A DNA stretch of 64,000 nucleotides from Hyphomicrobiales bacterium (GCA_900472485.1 UCII01000002.1:248001-312000), one strand, 5' to 3'. Shown: positions 52,230-61,442, counted from the first letter of the stretch. The notes: a model not told the origin generated them from the sequence alone. Made by a program: numbers and translations.

Positions 52230-53120
52230 CTTCAGCCGATGAATATGCCCGGCGCCAATCCCGCAGCAGCCGCCGACCATCGTTGCGCCGGCATCGACCC
52301 ATGAACAGGCGAAGCGCGAATAGGCGTCATCATTCAGATCCTCTCGGGTCGCATGAAGGCCCTCGTTGGCGGCCGACTCGCCTTGTTCTCCCTCGAAAGC
52401 ATTGGCATAGACGCCGATCTGCAGGTCCTTGCCGCCCTGCTTGAAAACCTGCGCCGCCGCGTCGACGGCCTCTCGCATGACTTCCGGTTTGCTGCAGTTG
52501 AACAGGAGTGCGTCGGCGCCAGATGACGCCGCCCACCGAGCCGCATCCGCGACGGCTTCGCCGGATCGAAGCTTGGGCGAGGCGCCGTTTCTTTGCGCGG
52601 CATCATCCGCCAGCGTGAAGGAAATCCAGAACGGCTTTCCTGTTTCAGCGACCGCAGTCCGAACCGCGTCTGCCTCCGAGATCAGGCTGAGGGTTTCGCC
52701 GAGCCAGACATCGACATGGGGGTCGAGGTTTTCGACCAGAACCTTGAGATAGTCCTGTACCTTTGACGGATCGAAATTCTGCGGCTCGTAGGAGCCGAAG
52801 ATCGGGGGCAGCGAACCGGCGACCAGGATTTTTCGATCCTTGCAGGCATTCGCGGCGTCGCGCGCCAGCCGCCCGGACAGGGCAATGAGATCGGCCCCTT
52901 CCTTCCAGAACCGCTCCTCACCAATGTGGAAAGGGACGAGCGCATAGCTGTTCGTTGTAATGACGTCCGAGCCGGCGGCGATGAATTCGTCATGCACCTG
53001 CCGGACAATCTCCGGCGAATTGACGAGCGCGAGCGCCGACCATTCCGGCTGCTTCAGTTCCGCGCCGAGACGCAACAGTTCGCGGCTCATGCCGCCGTCG
53101 AGGATCAAGGGTTTGCTCAT
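52200..53120 (-). CDS. mmuM: Homocysteine S-methyltransferase family protein (MmuM-like)
   Basis: The 306-residue TIM-barrel methyltransferase moves a methyl group from a sulfonium donor such as S-methylmethionine to homocysteine. The zinc ligands are the cysteine in DALLFNCSKPEVM (near 215) and the Cys-Cys pair in MVGGCCGIGAGHI (near 285). The N-terminal LILDGGMSRELLRLG is the family opening. Length is normal. It is the last gene of an operon with a complete amino-acid ABC importer (genes from 53184 to 56221), which is the best clue that the imported compound is a methyl donor such as S-methylmethionine. Assignment of the donor is inference. Confidence 0.85.
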   Translation of the reverse strand: MSKPLILDGGMSRELLRLGAELKQPEWSALALVNSPEIVRQVHDEFIAAGSDVITTNSYALVPFHIGEERFWKEGADLIALSGRLARDAANACKDRKILVAGSLPPIFGSYEPQNFDPSKVQDYLKVLVENLDPHVDVWLGETLSLISEADAVRTAVAETGKPFWISFTLADDAAQRNGASPKLRSGEAVADAARWAASSGADALLFNCSKPEVMREAVDAAAQVFKQGGKDLQIGVYANAFEGEQGESAANEGLHATREDLNDDAYSRFACSWVDAGATMVGGCCGIGAGHIHRLKKALLHPQGA

Positions 53121-53183
53121 GAATGGGATCTCCAGAATGGCTTAGGTCTGCGGAGAGGTTTGATCTCTCCTTCGTGCCGTGGG

Positions 53184-53873
53184 TTAACGCCGCACCGGCA
53201 CCTGCGCTTCCAGGAAACGGAAGCTTCGCGCGATGATGGCTGTGATGATGAGATAGAAGACGGTGACGACGATGAGCGGCTCGTAGACCAGCAACGTGTC
53301 CTGGCGAACTTTTGTGGCAACGGCGTAAAGGTCCATCACGGTGACGGTGAAGGCGAGCGGTGTTGCCTTCAGCTGCATGACGATTTCTCCGCCGATCGTC
53401 GGCAATGCGATGCGAATGGCGCGCGGCAGCCAGATGCGCCGCGTCAGTGTGAGGGGCCGCATGCCGAATGCGCGGCCGGCTTCCAGCTCGCCTTTCGGGA
53501 CGGCAAGCAATGCGCCGCGCAAAACCTCTGCCTCATAGGCCGCATAATTCAGCGTAAAGCTAACGGCTGCAAAGAAGAAACCTTCGCGCAGGATCGGCCA
53601 GAACAGGCTCTGACGAATGCCGGGGATGACAGGCAGAAGAGAGCCGATGCCGTAGTACAGCAGCCAGAGCTGTATCAGCAGCGGCGTGCCCCGGAAGAAG
53701 GTGCAGTAGCCGCGGGCAAGGGTTCGCAGGAGAGGGCCGCCGCTGACCTGGGCGAAGGCTAGGCCGATCGCGATGATGAAGCCGAAGACGACCGAAATCG
53801 CAAGCAGCGACAGCGTTTGCACGGCTCCCGTCAACAGAAGCGGCCAATAGGATGATATCCATGAGAAGGTCAT
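53184..53873 (-). CDS. Amino acid ABC transporter permease (second)
   Basis: The 229-residue HisM/ArtM-type permease has membrane segments such as LLTGAVQTLSLLAISVVFGF. Its EAA loop is AVPKGELEAGRAFGMRPLTL, then RRIWLPRAIRIALPTIGGE. ATG 53873 is favoured over the GTG nine bases upstream because GAGGAG lies eight bases before it. It partners with the next permease. It is 12 bases from the preceding gene and 63 bases before mmuM. Confidence 0.88.
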   Translation of the reverse strand: MTFSWISSYWPLLLTGAVQTLSLLAISVVFGFIIAIGLAFAQVSGGPLLRTLARGYCTFFRGTPLLIQLWLLYYGIGSLLPVIPGIRQSLFWPILREGFFFAAVSFTLNYAAYEAEVLRGALLAVPKGELEAGRAFGMRPLTLTRRIWLPRAIRIALPTIGGEIVMQLKATPLAFTVTVMDLYAVATKVRQDTLLVYEPLIVVTVFYLIITAIIARSFRFLEAQVPVRR

Positions 53874-53885
53874 GCCCGGCACTCC

Positions 53886-54611
53886 TCAGGCCAGCTTTGG
53901 TTGGCCGCGCCGCACACGCCGCTCCAATAGGTTGAACAGGACGTTGGAAACGAGTGTAAGGGCGAGATAGATGAAAGCAGATGCCAGGAAGAAGATGAAA
54001 TAATGCTTGGTGCTTGCGCCGGCGAGACGCGTGGCGAGGGCCAGTTCCTCGTAGCCGACGACTGCGACGAGAGCGCTGTCCTTGGTGACCGACATCCACA
54101 GATTGGCAAGACCGGGCAGAGCGTTCGGCAGTAGGGCGGGCAGGATGATGCGACGGAAACGCAGCCGCGGCCCCATGCCGAAAGCCTTGGCCGCCTCGAT
54201 CTGGCCGACGGGGATCGCCAAGATCGCGCCGCGCAACACCTCCGTCATATAGGCGCCCTGCACGAAACCGAGCACGGCGACCGCGACCGCGAAGCCGTTC
54301 AATTCGAAAGCCGGCAGATTGAGCGCAACGAGGAGCCGATTGAGGCCATCCATGCCCGCGTAATAGAGGCCGACGATCAGGATCAGCTCGGGAACGGCAC
54401 GGACTGCCGTCGTATAGAGTTCGAGCAGTAGCCGGAGCGGCCTTATGCCCGAAAGCTTGCCTAGCGCGCCGCCCGTACCGAGCAGAAGGCCGATCAGAAA
54501 AGCGCCGGCGGAGATGGCGACTGTGGAGGCAGCCCCGGTCAGGAGCACGCCACCCCATCCCGGAGGATAGGGGGAGAGCAGGTCCAGAATGCCTTGTGGG
54601 GAGGTCGCCAT
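53886..54611 (-). CDS. Amino acid ABC transporter permease (first)
   Basis: The 241-residue HisQ/ArtQ-type permease has the EAA loop AIPVGQIEAAKAFGMGPRLR followed by RRIILPALLPNALPGLANL. Hydrophobic segments include LLTGAASTVAISAGAFLIGL. It lies 12 bases after the binding-protein gene and 12 bases before the second permease, all in the same direction. It is part of the importer feeding the MmuM-like enzyme. Confidence 0.88.
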   Translation of the reverse strand: MATSPQGILDLLSPYPPGWGGVLLTGAASTVAISAGAFLIGLLLGTGGALGKLSGIRPLRLLLELYTTAVRAVPELILIVGLYYAGMDGLNRLLVALNLPAFELNGFAVAVAVLGFVQGAYMTEVLRGAILAIPVGQIEAAKAFGMGPRLRFRRIILPALLPNALPGLANLWMSVTKDSALVAVVGYEELALATRLAGASTKHYFIFFLASAFIYLALTLVSNVLFNLLERRVRRGQPKLA

Positions 54612-54623
54612 CGCCGCGATCGT

Positions 54624-55397
54624 TTACTTGGCGCCGTAGATATCGAAGCTGAAATACTTCTTGGTGATTTCGTCGTATTTGCCGCTGGCGCGCACCGCGG
54701 CGATTGCCGCGTTGAGCTTTGCCTTCAGCTCGATGTCTTCCTTGCGAAGGCCGCCGGAAACGCCGGCTCCGAGGACTTCCTTGTCGTCGGCGACATCTCC
54801 CATCTTGGCGCAGCAATCCTTGCCGCTGTCGCTCTTCAGGAAGGCATCAAGTGCAAGGGAATCGCCAAAGACATAGTCGATGCGGCCGGCGGCAAGATCC
54901 TGAAACGCCTCGTCGAGCGTCTGGTAGGTCTTCTCGTCGGCGACCTTGGCGAAATATTTCTTGTAATATTCCGACTGGATTGTCGACACCTGGATGCCGA
55001 TGGTCTTGCCCTTGACGTCGTCTGCCGTCGCTCCAGTCTTCTGATCCTTCGGGCCGATCAGCGTGCTGGGCGTGTTATAATATTTGTCGGTGAAATCGAT
55101 GATCTTCGAACGCTCCGCCGTGTTCGACATCGATGACCAGATCACGTCGAACTTCTTGCTCTGAAGCGCCGGGATGAGGCCGTCCCAGGAAAGCTCGACG
55201 ATCGAGCATTTCTCTTTCATCTGCTCGCAAACGGCGTCCATCATATCGATCTCCCAGCCCTGCCATTTGCCGGAGGCATCCTTGGCGAAAAAGGGTGGGT
55301 AGGATTCGTTCATGATGCCGAAGCGAACCTCGGCCTGCGCCGTCATCGAGGAAAGCGCAAGCGCAAGTCCGGCGAATAAAGTGGAAACCAGTCTCAT
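54624..55397 (-). CDS. Amino acid ABC transporter substrate-binding protein
   Basis: The 257-residue family-3 binding protein has the signal peptide MRLVSTLFAGLALALSSMTA (cleavage after AQA). The fold opens FGIMNESYPPFFAKDASGKW and continues WEIDMMDAVCEQMKEKCSIV, LIPALQSKKFDVIWSSMSNT and FTDKYYNTPSTLI. The usual carboxylate-binding arginine motif is present as AERSKIIDFT. AGGAGA precedes the ATG. A longer frame to 55715 runs backwards through the ATPase gene and is rejected. Ligand inferred from mmuM linkage. Confidence 0.88.
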   Translation of the reverse strand: MRLVSTLFAGLALALSSMTAQAEVRFGIMNESYPPFFAKDASGKWQGWEIDMMDAVCEQMKEKCSIVELSWDGLIPALQSKKFDVIWSSMSNTAERSKIIDFTDKYYNTPSTLIGPKDQKTGATADDVKGKTIGIQVSTIQSEYYKKYFAKVADEKTYQTLDEAFQDLAAGRIDYVFGDSLALDAFLKSDSGKDCCAKMGDVADDKEVLGAGVSGGLRKEDIELKAKLNAAIAAVRASGKYDEITKKYFSFDIYGAK

Positions 55398-55441
55398 ATA
55401 AAGAATTCTCCTAATGGTGTTGTCTGCAATTGGAATGTGCA

Positions 55442-56221
55442 TCAGGTCGTCAGCATGCCGGTAAATTCCCGGCAGCGGGTGCTGATCGGGGCGTCGAAGA
55501 TCTGCCTGGGCGGTCCTTCCTCCTCGATCCGTCCCTGATGCAGGAAGAGGACATGGTTCGAGACGTCGCGGGCAAACCGCATTTCGTGCGTGACCAGCAG
55601 CATGGTTCGGCCCTCCTCGGCGAGATCGCGGATGACCTTGAGGACTTCGCCGACCAGTTCGGGATCGAGTGCCGATGTCGGCTCGTCGAAGAGCATCACG
55701 GCCGGATCGATGCAAAGTGCGCGCGCGATCGCTGCGCGTTGCTGTTGACCGCCGGAGAGGAAGGCCGGATAGGCATTGCGCTTGTCGTAAAGCCCGACTT
55801 TATTGAGAAGCGCCTCTGCCTTCTCGATCGCCTCGCGGCGGGGAACGCCGAGGACATGCACCGGCGCCTCGACGATATTTTCGAGGACGGTCATGTGCGC
55901 CCAGAGATTGAAGCTCTGGAATACCATGCCCAGCCCGCTACGAATGCGTTCGATCTGGCGCCAGCTTTTCGGCTGTATCTGCCCTTGGCGACCGCGCTTC
56001 AAGGCGACTTCCTCGCCGTTGACGACGATGCGGCCACGATCGGGCATCTCAAGCAGGTTTATGCAGCGCAGGAACGTGCTTTTCCCGGAGCCGGACGAGC
56101 CGATGATGGAAATCACGTCCCCCTGAGCGGCGGCGGTTGAAACGCCCTTGAGGACCTGATGTGACCCAAAGCTCTTGTGGAGGTCTTCCACACAAAGAGC
56201 CTGGGAGGACAGCTCTGTCAT
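55442..56221 (-). CDS. Amino acid ABC transporter ATP-binding protein
   Basis: The 259-residue HisP/ArtP-type ATPase has Walker A GSSGSGKSTFLR, Q-loop MVFQSFNLWAHM, signature [15 protein letters not shown], Walker [16 protein letters not shown] and switch histidine LVTHEMRFARDV. The insertion GEEVALKRGRQGQIQPKSW near residue 70 is typical of the histidine/arginine/opine subgroup. It is the first gene of the five-gene operon and is divergent from the Lrp gene across 171 bases that contain a strong palindrome. Confidence 0.92.
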   Translation of the reverse strand: MTELSSQALCVEDLHKSFGSHQVLKGVSTAAAQGDVISIIGSSGSGKSTFLRCINLLEMPDRGRIVVNGEEVALKRGRQGQIQPKSWRQIERIRSGLGMVFQSFNLWAHMTVLENIVEAPVHVLGVPRREAIEKAEALLNKVGLYDKRNAYPAFLSGGQQQRAAIARALCIDPAVMLFDEPTSALDPELVGEVLKVIRDLAEEGRTMLLVTHEMRFARDVSNHVLFLHQGRIEEEGPPRQIFDAPISTRCREFTGMLTT

Positions 56222-56269
56222 AAATAATTCCGATGAAAAACAATTTGCGGAGAATATCGCGAAGAAGAG

Positions 56270-56291
56270 CGGAATTTGCGCGCAATTTCCG
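56270..56291. promoter_or_regulatory. Candidate Lrp/AsnC operator palindrome
   Basis: A 22-base inverted repeat, CGGAAnTTGCG then CGCAAnTTCCG, is symmetric apart from the central A/T mismatch in each arm. Related half-sites CAATTTGCGG (56241) and GCGGAAATG (56311) flank it. It lies between the divergent importer operon and the lrp gene. Confidence 0.6.
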
Positions 56292-56392
56292 ATTATTTTG
56301 CATAAAAAAAGCGGAAATGTATTTCTTGTGCATCTTTTGTGATGGAATAGAGATGTCGTCGCCTAATTTCATCGACGCCGAAAGGAGTGGGA

Positions 56393-56878
56393 ATGGAAAA
56401 TCTGGATCGCTTCGATCGCGATATTCTCGATATCGTCCAGCGCAATTGCCAACTCACCGCCGAAGCAATCGCCGATGAGGTCGGCCTTTCGACTTCAGCG
56501 GTGCAACGGCGCCTTAAACGGCTGCGCGAGGATGGTATCATCAAGGCGGAAATTGCAGTCGTTGATCGCAAGGCGACCGGGACGCCGATGGTGTTCATCG
56601 TCGGCATGGAGATCGAGCGGGACAATTACGATGCGCTTGCCAAGTTCCGCCTTTGGGCGGAAAAGCAGGATCATATCCAGCAGGTCTATTACGTCACCGG
56701 CGCCGTCGACCTCATTGCAATCGTCACTGCCAGGGATGTCGAGCATTATGACGACATCGCCGCCATGATCATGGCGGAAAATCCGCAGATCCGGCGCATG
56801 CATACGAATGTGGTGCTGCGTGACGTCAAGCTTGGATTGTTCGTGCCGCTGGCAGATGGCAACGAGGCCGGCCGGTAA
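56393..56878 (+). CDS. Lrp/AsnC-family transcriptional regulator
   Basis: The 161-residue regulator has a helix-turn-helix at about 4-55 (DRFDRDILDIVQRNCQLTAE, then LSTSAVQRRLKRLREDGII) and a RAM ligand-binding domain at about 65-150 (VYYVTGAVDLIAIVTARDVEHYDDI in outline). The start is ATG 56393, with AAAGGAGTGG before it; a GTG at 56387 is possible. It is divergent from the amino-acid importer/mmuM operon and is its likely amino-acid-responsive controller. Confidence 0.92.
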   Translation: MENLDRFDRDILDIVQRNCQLTAEAIADEVGLSTSAVQRRLKRLREDGIIKAEIAVVDRKATGTPMVFIVGMEIERDNYDALAKFRLWAEKQDHIQQVYYVTGAVDLIAIVTARDVEHYDDIAAMIMAENPQIRRMHTNVVLRDVKLGLFVPLADGNEAGR

Positions 56879-56893
56879 CCCGCGGGTCGCGGG
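56879..56893 (+). terminator. Short GC hairpin after the lrp-type gene
   Basis: CCCGCG pairs with CGCGGG around GGT directly after the stop codon. A second small stem (CTCGCCT with AGGCGAG, 56915-56944) follows. No T run is seen. Confidence 0.4.
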
Positions 56894-57136
56894 ATGATCG
56901 GTGGGCACGCCGTACTCGCCTATCTTCTACATGTACCAGGCGAGAAGGAACTACCTTGGTCCGGCTCATATTGCCTGACCTTCAAGATTTTCAACGAATA
57001 ATGATGCGGCCTCTGCAGGCGCGCTCAGTCCGACCGCAAGGCCTTCACCGGCTCAGGCTGTGACGTAGCAAGCTGCTTCAACGCATTGTTTCTATTGCTC
57101 GCAACAACGCGCTGCGGGACGACAGGTTGCTGGCGC
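56894..57136. other. Intergenic stretch without a recognised gene
   Basis: Apart from the CTCGCCT/AGGCGAG stem at 56915-56944 I see no feature. Short frames on both strands lack ribosome sites. Promoter elements of the transporter gene start at 57137. Confidence 0.4.
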
Positions 57137-57165
57137 TTTACAAAACGAACTAGTTCGTACATTAT
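57137..57165 (+). promoter_or_regulatory. Promoter of the transporter gene with TetR-type operator in the spacer
   Basis: TTTACA (57137-57142), a 17-base spacer and CATTAT (57160-57165) form a plausible sigma-70 promoter. The spacer holds the perfect 14-base palindrome ACGAACTAGTTCGT (57145-57158). The same geometry is repeated at 61443. Confidence 0.68.
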
Positions 57166-57314
57166 TATTGACGAGGAGTGACGGTGCTGCGTTGTGCAGC
57201 ATCGAAGACTGTCAGGATGATCTCGGATGTCCTTGCAAGCGGGTGCAGGCGGAGGCCGGATGCGCTCGGTTGCGATATGTCCTTGACATTCGAATGCTCT
57301 GGGGAGGAACGACC

Positions 57315-58655
57315 ATGAAAACACAAATCGAACATAAGACACCCAAGCGCGCGGCTCTTGCGAGCTGGTTGGGAAGCGCCGTCGAATATTATGATTTCTT
57401 CGTCTACGGTACGGCAGCAGCGCTCATTTTCCCGAAGATATTCTTCTCGGCGGAAGACCCGCAAACGGCGGCGATTGCCTCCTTCGCGACCTTTGGCGTT
57501 GCCTATATCATGCGGCCCCTGGGCGCAGTGGTCCTGGGTCATATCGGCGACAAATTCGGCCGCAAGAAGGTGCTTACCTTCACCCTGCTCCTTATGGGTT
57601 TTTCGACTTTCATCATCGGGTGCCTGCCAACCTATAGTCAGGCTGGCATCGTGGCGCCCATTCTTCTGGTTCTGGCGCGCTTGCTGCAAGGCATTTCGGC
57701 TGCCGGCGAGCAGGCCGGCGCCAGCTCCATGACGCTCGAGCACGCGCCTGAAAATAGACGCGCCTTCTTCACCAGCTTCACGCTGAGCGGAACTCAGGCC
57801 GGACTGATCCTTGCAACATTGGTCTTCATTCCGCTTGGAAAGCTCGATGAAACCGCATTGATGTCATGGGGTTGGCGTATCCCGTTCTTCCTGAGCTTCG
57901 TGGTGGTCATCGTCGGATTCTGGGTTCGCCGCACGCTTGCGGAAACTCCGGCTTTTCTGGAGGAGACCAAGAAGGGCGCGGTCACAAAACTGCCGCTCCT
58001 CTCGCTGCTCACCAATTATTGGGCAGATGTCCTGCGCATCATCTTTGCGGCGCTTATTTCCGTCGTCAGCACGATCTTCAGCGTCTTCACACTATCCTAT
58101 GCCGTCAACACCATGCATATCGATCGCTCGACGATGCTGACCGTTCTGGTGCTTGCCAATATCGTGGCGCTGGGCGCGATTCCCGCCTGGGCCATTCTCG
58201 CAGACCGCATCGGCCGCAAGCCCGTGTTCATCTTTGGCGCCGTCGGCTGCGCAGTGCTGATCTGGCCCTACATCTGGGCCATCAGCCAGAACAATCTCCT
58301 GCTCGTCTTCGTCCTCGGCATCCTGCTTTCCGGCGTGGTTTACAGCGCCTCCAACGGCATCTGGCCGGCGCTCTATGCGGAAATGTTCGACACCCGTGTG
58401 CGTCTGTCAGGCATGGCGGTCGGCACACAGATCGGCTTTGCGCTCGGCGGCTTCGCGCCGACCATCAGCGCAGCTGTGATGAGCACAGGGCCGATGGGCT
58501 GGGTGCCGGTCGCCGTGTTTACGTCGATCACAGCCTTGATTGCCGCCATTTCCGCGGCAACCGCGACGGAGACCTACAGGACGCCGATCGATCAACTTGG
58601 CAGGGATGAACGACGCTTGGCAGCTGCCGTTCGCCACGCCGATCGGGCGATCTAA
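57315..58655 (+). CDS. MFS transporter, metabolite:H+ symporter (ShiA-like)
   Basis: The 446-residue 12-helix carrier is of the metabolite:proton symporter group that includes ShiA, KgtP and ProP. Seen are SWLGSAVEYYDFFVYGTAAA, the loop motif GHIGDKFGRKKVLTFTLLLM, LLQGISAAGEQAGASS, FVRR-type WVRRTLAETPAF and the second loop ILADRIGRKPVFIFGA. GGGGAGGAA lies before ATG 57315; the longer frame from 57168 is not used. QuiC follows 83 bases later, so shikimate, quinate or dehydroshikimate is the likely cargo. Confidence 0.88.
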   Translation: MKTQIEHKTPKRAALASWLGSAVEYYDFFVYGTAAALIFPKIFFSAEDPQTAAIASFATFGVAYIMRPLGAVVLGHIGDKFGRKKVLTFTLLLMGFSTFIIGCLPTYSQAGIVAPILLVLARLLQGISAAGEQAGASSMTLEHAPENRRAFFTSFTLSGTQAGLILATLVFIPLGKLDETALMSWGWRIPFFLSFVVVIVGFWVRRTLAETPAFLEETKKGAVTKLPLLSLLTNYWADVLRIIFAALISVVSTIFSVFTLSYAVNTMHIDRSTMLTVLVLANIVALGAIPAWAILADRIGRKPVFIFGAVGCAVLIWPYIWAISQNNLLLVFVLGILLSGVVYSASNGIWPALYAEMFDTRVRLSGMAVGTQIGFALGGFAPTISAAVMSTGPMGWVPVAVFTSITALIAAISAATATETYRTPIDQLGRDERRLAAAVRHADRAI

Positions 58656-58738
58656 CGGCCAGTCCCGATCTGAGCAGCAATGACGTGTCGCGATCGCGGA
58701 TGAGTTTGTTGAAAATCGTCAAGTAACGGGATGAAACG

Positions 58739-60625
58739 ATGAAAACCTCGATTGCGACCGTTTCGATCAGCGGTGACCTCAAGGAAAAGCTTCAGGCCAT
58801 TGCCAAGGCAGGTTTCGATGGCGTCGAAATCTTCGAGAACGACTTCCTCGCCTTCGATGAATCACCGCGTCAGGTCGGTCAGATGGTGAGGGATCATGGG
58901 CTGGAGATTACGCTCTTTCAGCCCTTCCGGGACTTTGAAGGCATGCCCGAACCCTTGCGCAGCCGAACCTTTGATCGTGCCGAACGCAAGTTCGACCTGA
59001 TGCAGGAAATGGGGACCGACCTCGTTCTCGTTTGTTCGAATGTCTCGTCAGTGGCGTTGGGCGGGATCGATCGTGCCGCAGCCGACTTCTTCGAGCTCGG
59101 CGAGAGGGCCGCCAAACGCGGCTTGCGCGTTGGCTATGAAGGGCTTGCCTGGGGTCGGCATATTCACGACCACCGCGATGCCTGGGAAATCGTCCGTCGA
59201 GCCGATCATCCGAATATCGGTCTCATTCTCGACAGCTTCCATACGCTTTCGCGAAAGATCGACGTCAATTCGATCCGGTCGATCCCGAAAGAGAAGATCT
59301 TCATCATCCAGCTTGCCGATGCGCCGTTGATCGACATGGATCTCCTTTATTGGAGCCGCCATTTCCGCAACATGCCAGGGGAGGGCGACCTTCCTGTGCT
59401 CGAATTCATGAAGGCCGTCGCTGCGACGGGTTACGACGGCTATCTCTCGCTGGAGATTTTCAACGACCAGTTTCGCGGCGGTTCGCCGACCGCCATCGCC
59501 GTCGATGGCAGGCGGTCGCTCATCTATCTCGGCGACCAGGTTCGCCGTGCGGAGAACAGCAGTCTTACCTTGCCGCCGATGCCGGCACGGGCCGAGGTGG
59601 ACGGCGTTGCCTTTGTCGAATTTACTGTCGACGAAGCCGAGGCGTCCGGCCTTTCTGATCGGCTGCGCGCACTGGGCTTTCGCCATGTCGGGCGCCACAA
59701 GAGCAAGCGCGTCGATGTCTTCCGGCAAGGCGACATCAATCTGGTCGTCAATACCGATCCGGACGGGTTTGCGGGCGCTTCTTACGCTTTGCACGGGCAG
59801 TCGGCCTATGCGATGGGGTTATGGGTGGATGATGCCGAAGCCGCAGTCGCGCGGGCCGTGGCGCTGGGTGCCGAACGTTTTGAACAACCACTGAATCCCG
59901 GCGAGATCGAAATGCCTGGCGTCAGGGGCGTTGGCGGCGGCATCCTGTATTTCCTCGATCGCAGGAGCGCGCTCGGCCGCATATGGGAGATCGAATTCGA
60001 TCCGGTCAATGACGATACCGATTTGCGGCCTGTCGGGCTGACGGGCATAGACCATGTTGCGCAAACGATGAAATATGAGGAGTTGCTGACCTGGCTGCTT
60101 TTTTATACCGCGATATTGAATGCACATAAGACACCGATGGTCGACATTATCGATCCCGCCGGCGTCGTTCGCAGCCAGGTCGTCGAAAACGAGCCGGGCA
60201 GCTTGCGCATCACGCTGAACGGCGCTGAAAACCGCAACACGCTCGCCGGGCACTTCATCGCCGAAACGTTTGGCTCCGGCATCCAGCACCTGGCCTTTGC
60301 GACCGATAATATCTTTGCCGCTGCGGCCGCCCTGTCGGACAACGGCTTTGCCACTTTGATGATCTCGCCCAACTATTATGACGATCTGGAGGCGAGATTC
60401 GGCCTGGAGCCGGCTTTCACGGACCGCCTGAAGGCGCACAACATCCTCTATGACCGCGACGATTACGGCGAATATTTCCAGCTTTACAGCCCCACCTACG
60501 GCGAAGGCTTCTTCTTCGAAATCGTCCAGCGCGGCGGCTATCGTGGATATGGTGCCGCGAATGCCATTTTCCGCATTGCTGCGCTCAGGCGTCACCTGCG
60601 GCCGATTGGTCTGCCGAAACTTTAG
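58739..60625 (+). CDS. quiC: 3-dehydroshikimate dehydratase fused to HPPD-like domain (QuiC type)
   Basis: The 628-residue bifunctional protein turns 3-dehydroshikimate into protocatechuate. The N-terminal 270 residues form a xylose-isomerase/AP-endonuclease-type TIM barrel with metal-binding GLILDSFHTLSRKID (Asp/His near 165) and YLSLEIFNDQFRGGSP (Glu near 240). The C-terminal half is a vicinal-oxygen-chelate, 4-hydroxyphenylpyruvate-dioxygenase-like domain with metal ligands GIDHVAQTM (His near 438), GIQHLAFATD (His near 517) and GFFFEIVQRGG (Glu near 597). This fusion is known in Pseudomonas QuiC1-type enzymes; the role of the second domain is uncertain. It lies in the quinate/shikimate locus. 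Confidence 0.92.
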   Translation: MKTSIATVSISGDLKEKLQAIAKAGFDGVEIFENDFLAFDESPRQVGQMVRDHGLEITLFQPFRDFEGMPEPLRSRTFDRAERKFDLMQEMGTDLVLVCSNVSSVALGGIDRAAADFFELGERAAKRGLRVGYEGLAWGRHIHDHRDAWEIVRRADHPNIGLILDSFHTLSRKIDVNSIRSIPKEKIFIIQLADAPLIDMDLLYWSRHFRNMPGEGDLPVLEFMKAVAATGYDGYLSLEIFNDQFRGGSPTAIAVDGRRSLIYLGDQVRRAENSSLTLPPMPARAEVDGVAFVEFTVDEAEASGLSDRLRALGFRHVGRHKSKRVDVFRQGDINLVVNTDPDGFAGASYALHGQSAYAMGLWVDDAEAAVARAVALGAERFEQPLNPGEIEMPGVRGVGGGILYFLDRRSALGRIWEIEFDPVNDDTDLRPVGLTGIDHVAQTMKYEELLTWLLFYTAILNAHKTPMVDIIDPAGVVRSQVVENEPGSLRITLNGAENRNTLAGHFIAETFGSGIQHLAFATDNIFAAAAALSDNGFATLMISPNYYDDLEARFGLEPAFTDRLKAHNILYDRDDYGEYFQLYSPTYGEGFFFEIVQRGGYRGYGAANAIFRIAALRRHLRPIGLPKL

Positions 60626-60708
60626 GCTCTCCCCATTCGCGTGAAGCCTGTGTTAAAGCTTCGATCTTCAATGTTGGGCAGGGACAGACCCAGGAAGACG
60701 GGCAAGGC

Positions 60709-61380
60709 ATGACCAAAGCGCAAGCGGCCAAGATCGAGCGTCTTACGCGAAAGAACGATCCAGACGCGACCAAGGAAAATATTCTCAAGATCGCCACCGA
60801 GGAATTCGTTGCAGCCGGTTTTTCCGGTGCGCGCGTCGATGAGATCGCCGAGCGCACCAAGACGTCCAAGCGCATGATCTACTATTATTTCGGCAGCAAG
60901 GAAGGGCTTTATCTTGCCGTTCTCGAACAGGCCTATACGAAGATCCGCACGCTGGAGAGCGAGCTCGATCTCGAAAACATGCCGCCCGTTCAGGCTATGG
61001 CGCAATTGATCGCAAGCACCTTCGATCACGATGATCAAAATCCGGATTTCGTACGGCTGGTCAGTATCGAAAACATTCATCGCGCCGAACATATGAAGCG
61101 TTCGGTCGTCCTGTCGCAGATGAACATTGCCGTCATCGATATCATCACGGACATCCTTGAACGGGGCTACGCCGATGGCAGCTTCGTGCGCAGGGTAGAC
61201 CCCGTCGATCTGCATATGATGATCAGCGCCCAATGCTTCTTTCGCGTTTCCAATCGGCATACTTTCGGGGCGATCTTCGAGCGTGACCTGTCGTCCGAAG
61301 CCTTGAAGAAGCGGCACAAGTCCCTAATCGTCGATGCGATCCTTGCATTTCTGAGGCATCCTTCCTTCGAAATGGCCTGA
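60709..61380 (+). CDS. TetR-family transcriptional regulator of the quinate/shikimate locus
   Basis: The 223-residue repressor has an N-terminal helix-turn-helix at about 20-70 (ENILKIATEEFVAAGFSGAR, then TSKRMIYYYFGSKEGLYLAV), and a TetR C-terminal ligand domain with NPDFVRLVSIENIHRAEHM. It is 83 bases after quiC. Two matching palindromes centred on ACTAGT lie in the promoters of the transporter and of the dehydrogenase gene, so this protein is the natural candidate to bind them. The inducer is inferred to be a quinate/shikimate-pathway intermediate. Confidence 0.88.
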   Translation: MTKAQAAKIERLTRKNDPDATKENILKIATEEFVAAGFSGARVDEIAERTKTSKRMIYYYFGSKEGLYLAVLEQAYTKIRTLESELDLENMPPVQAMAQLIASTFDHDDQNPDFVRLVSIENIHRAEHMKRSVVLSQMNIAVIDIITDILERGYADGSFVRRVDPVDLHMMISAQCFFRVSNRHTFGAIFERDLSSEALKKRHKSLIVDAILAFLRHPSFEMA

Positions 61381-61442
61381 CGAGGCGCGGCGTCATCTGA
61401 TTGGCTTTGGCGTTTTCCCGCGGTGCTCCATCACGCCTCATA

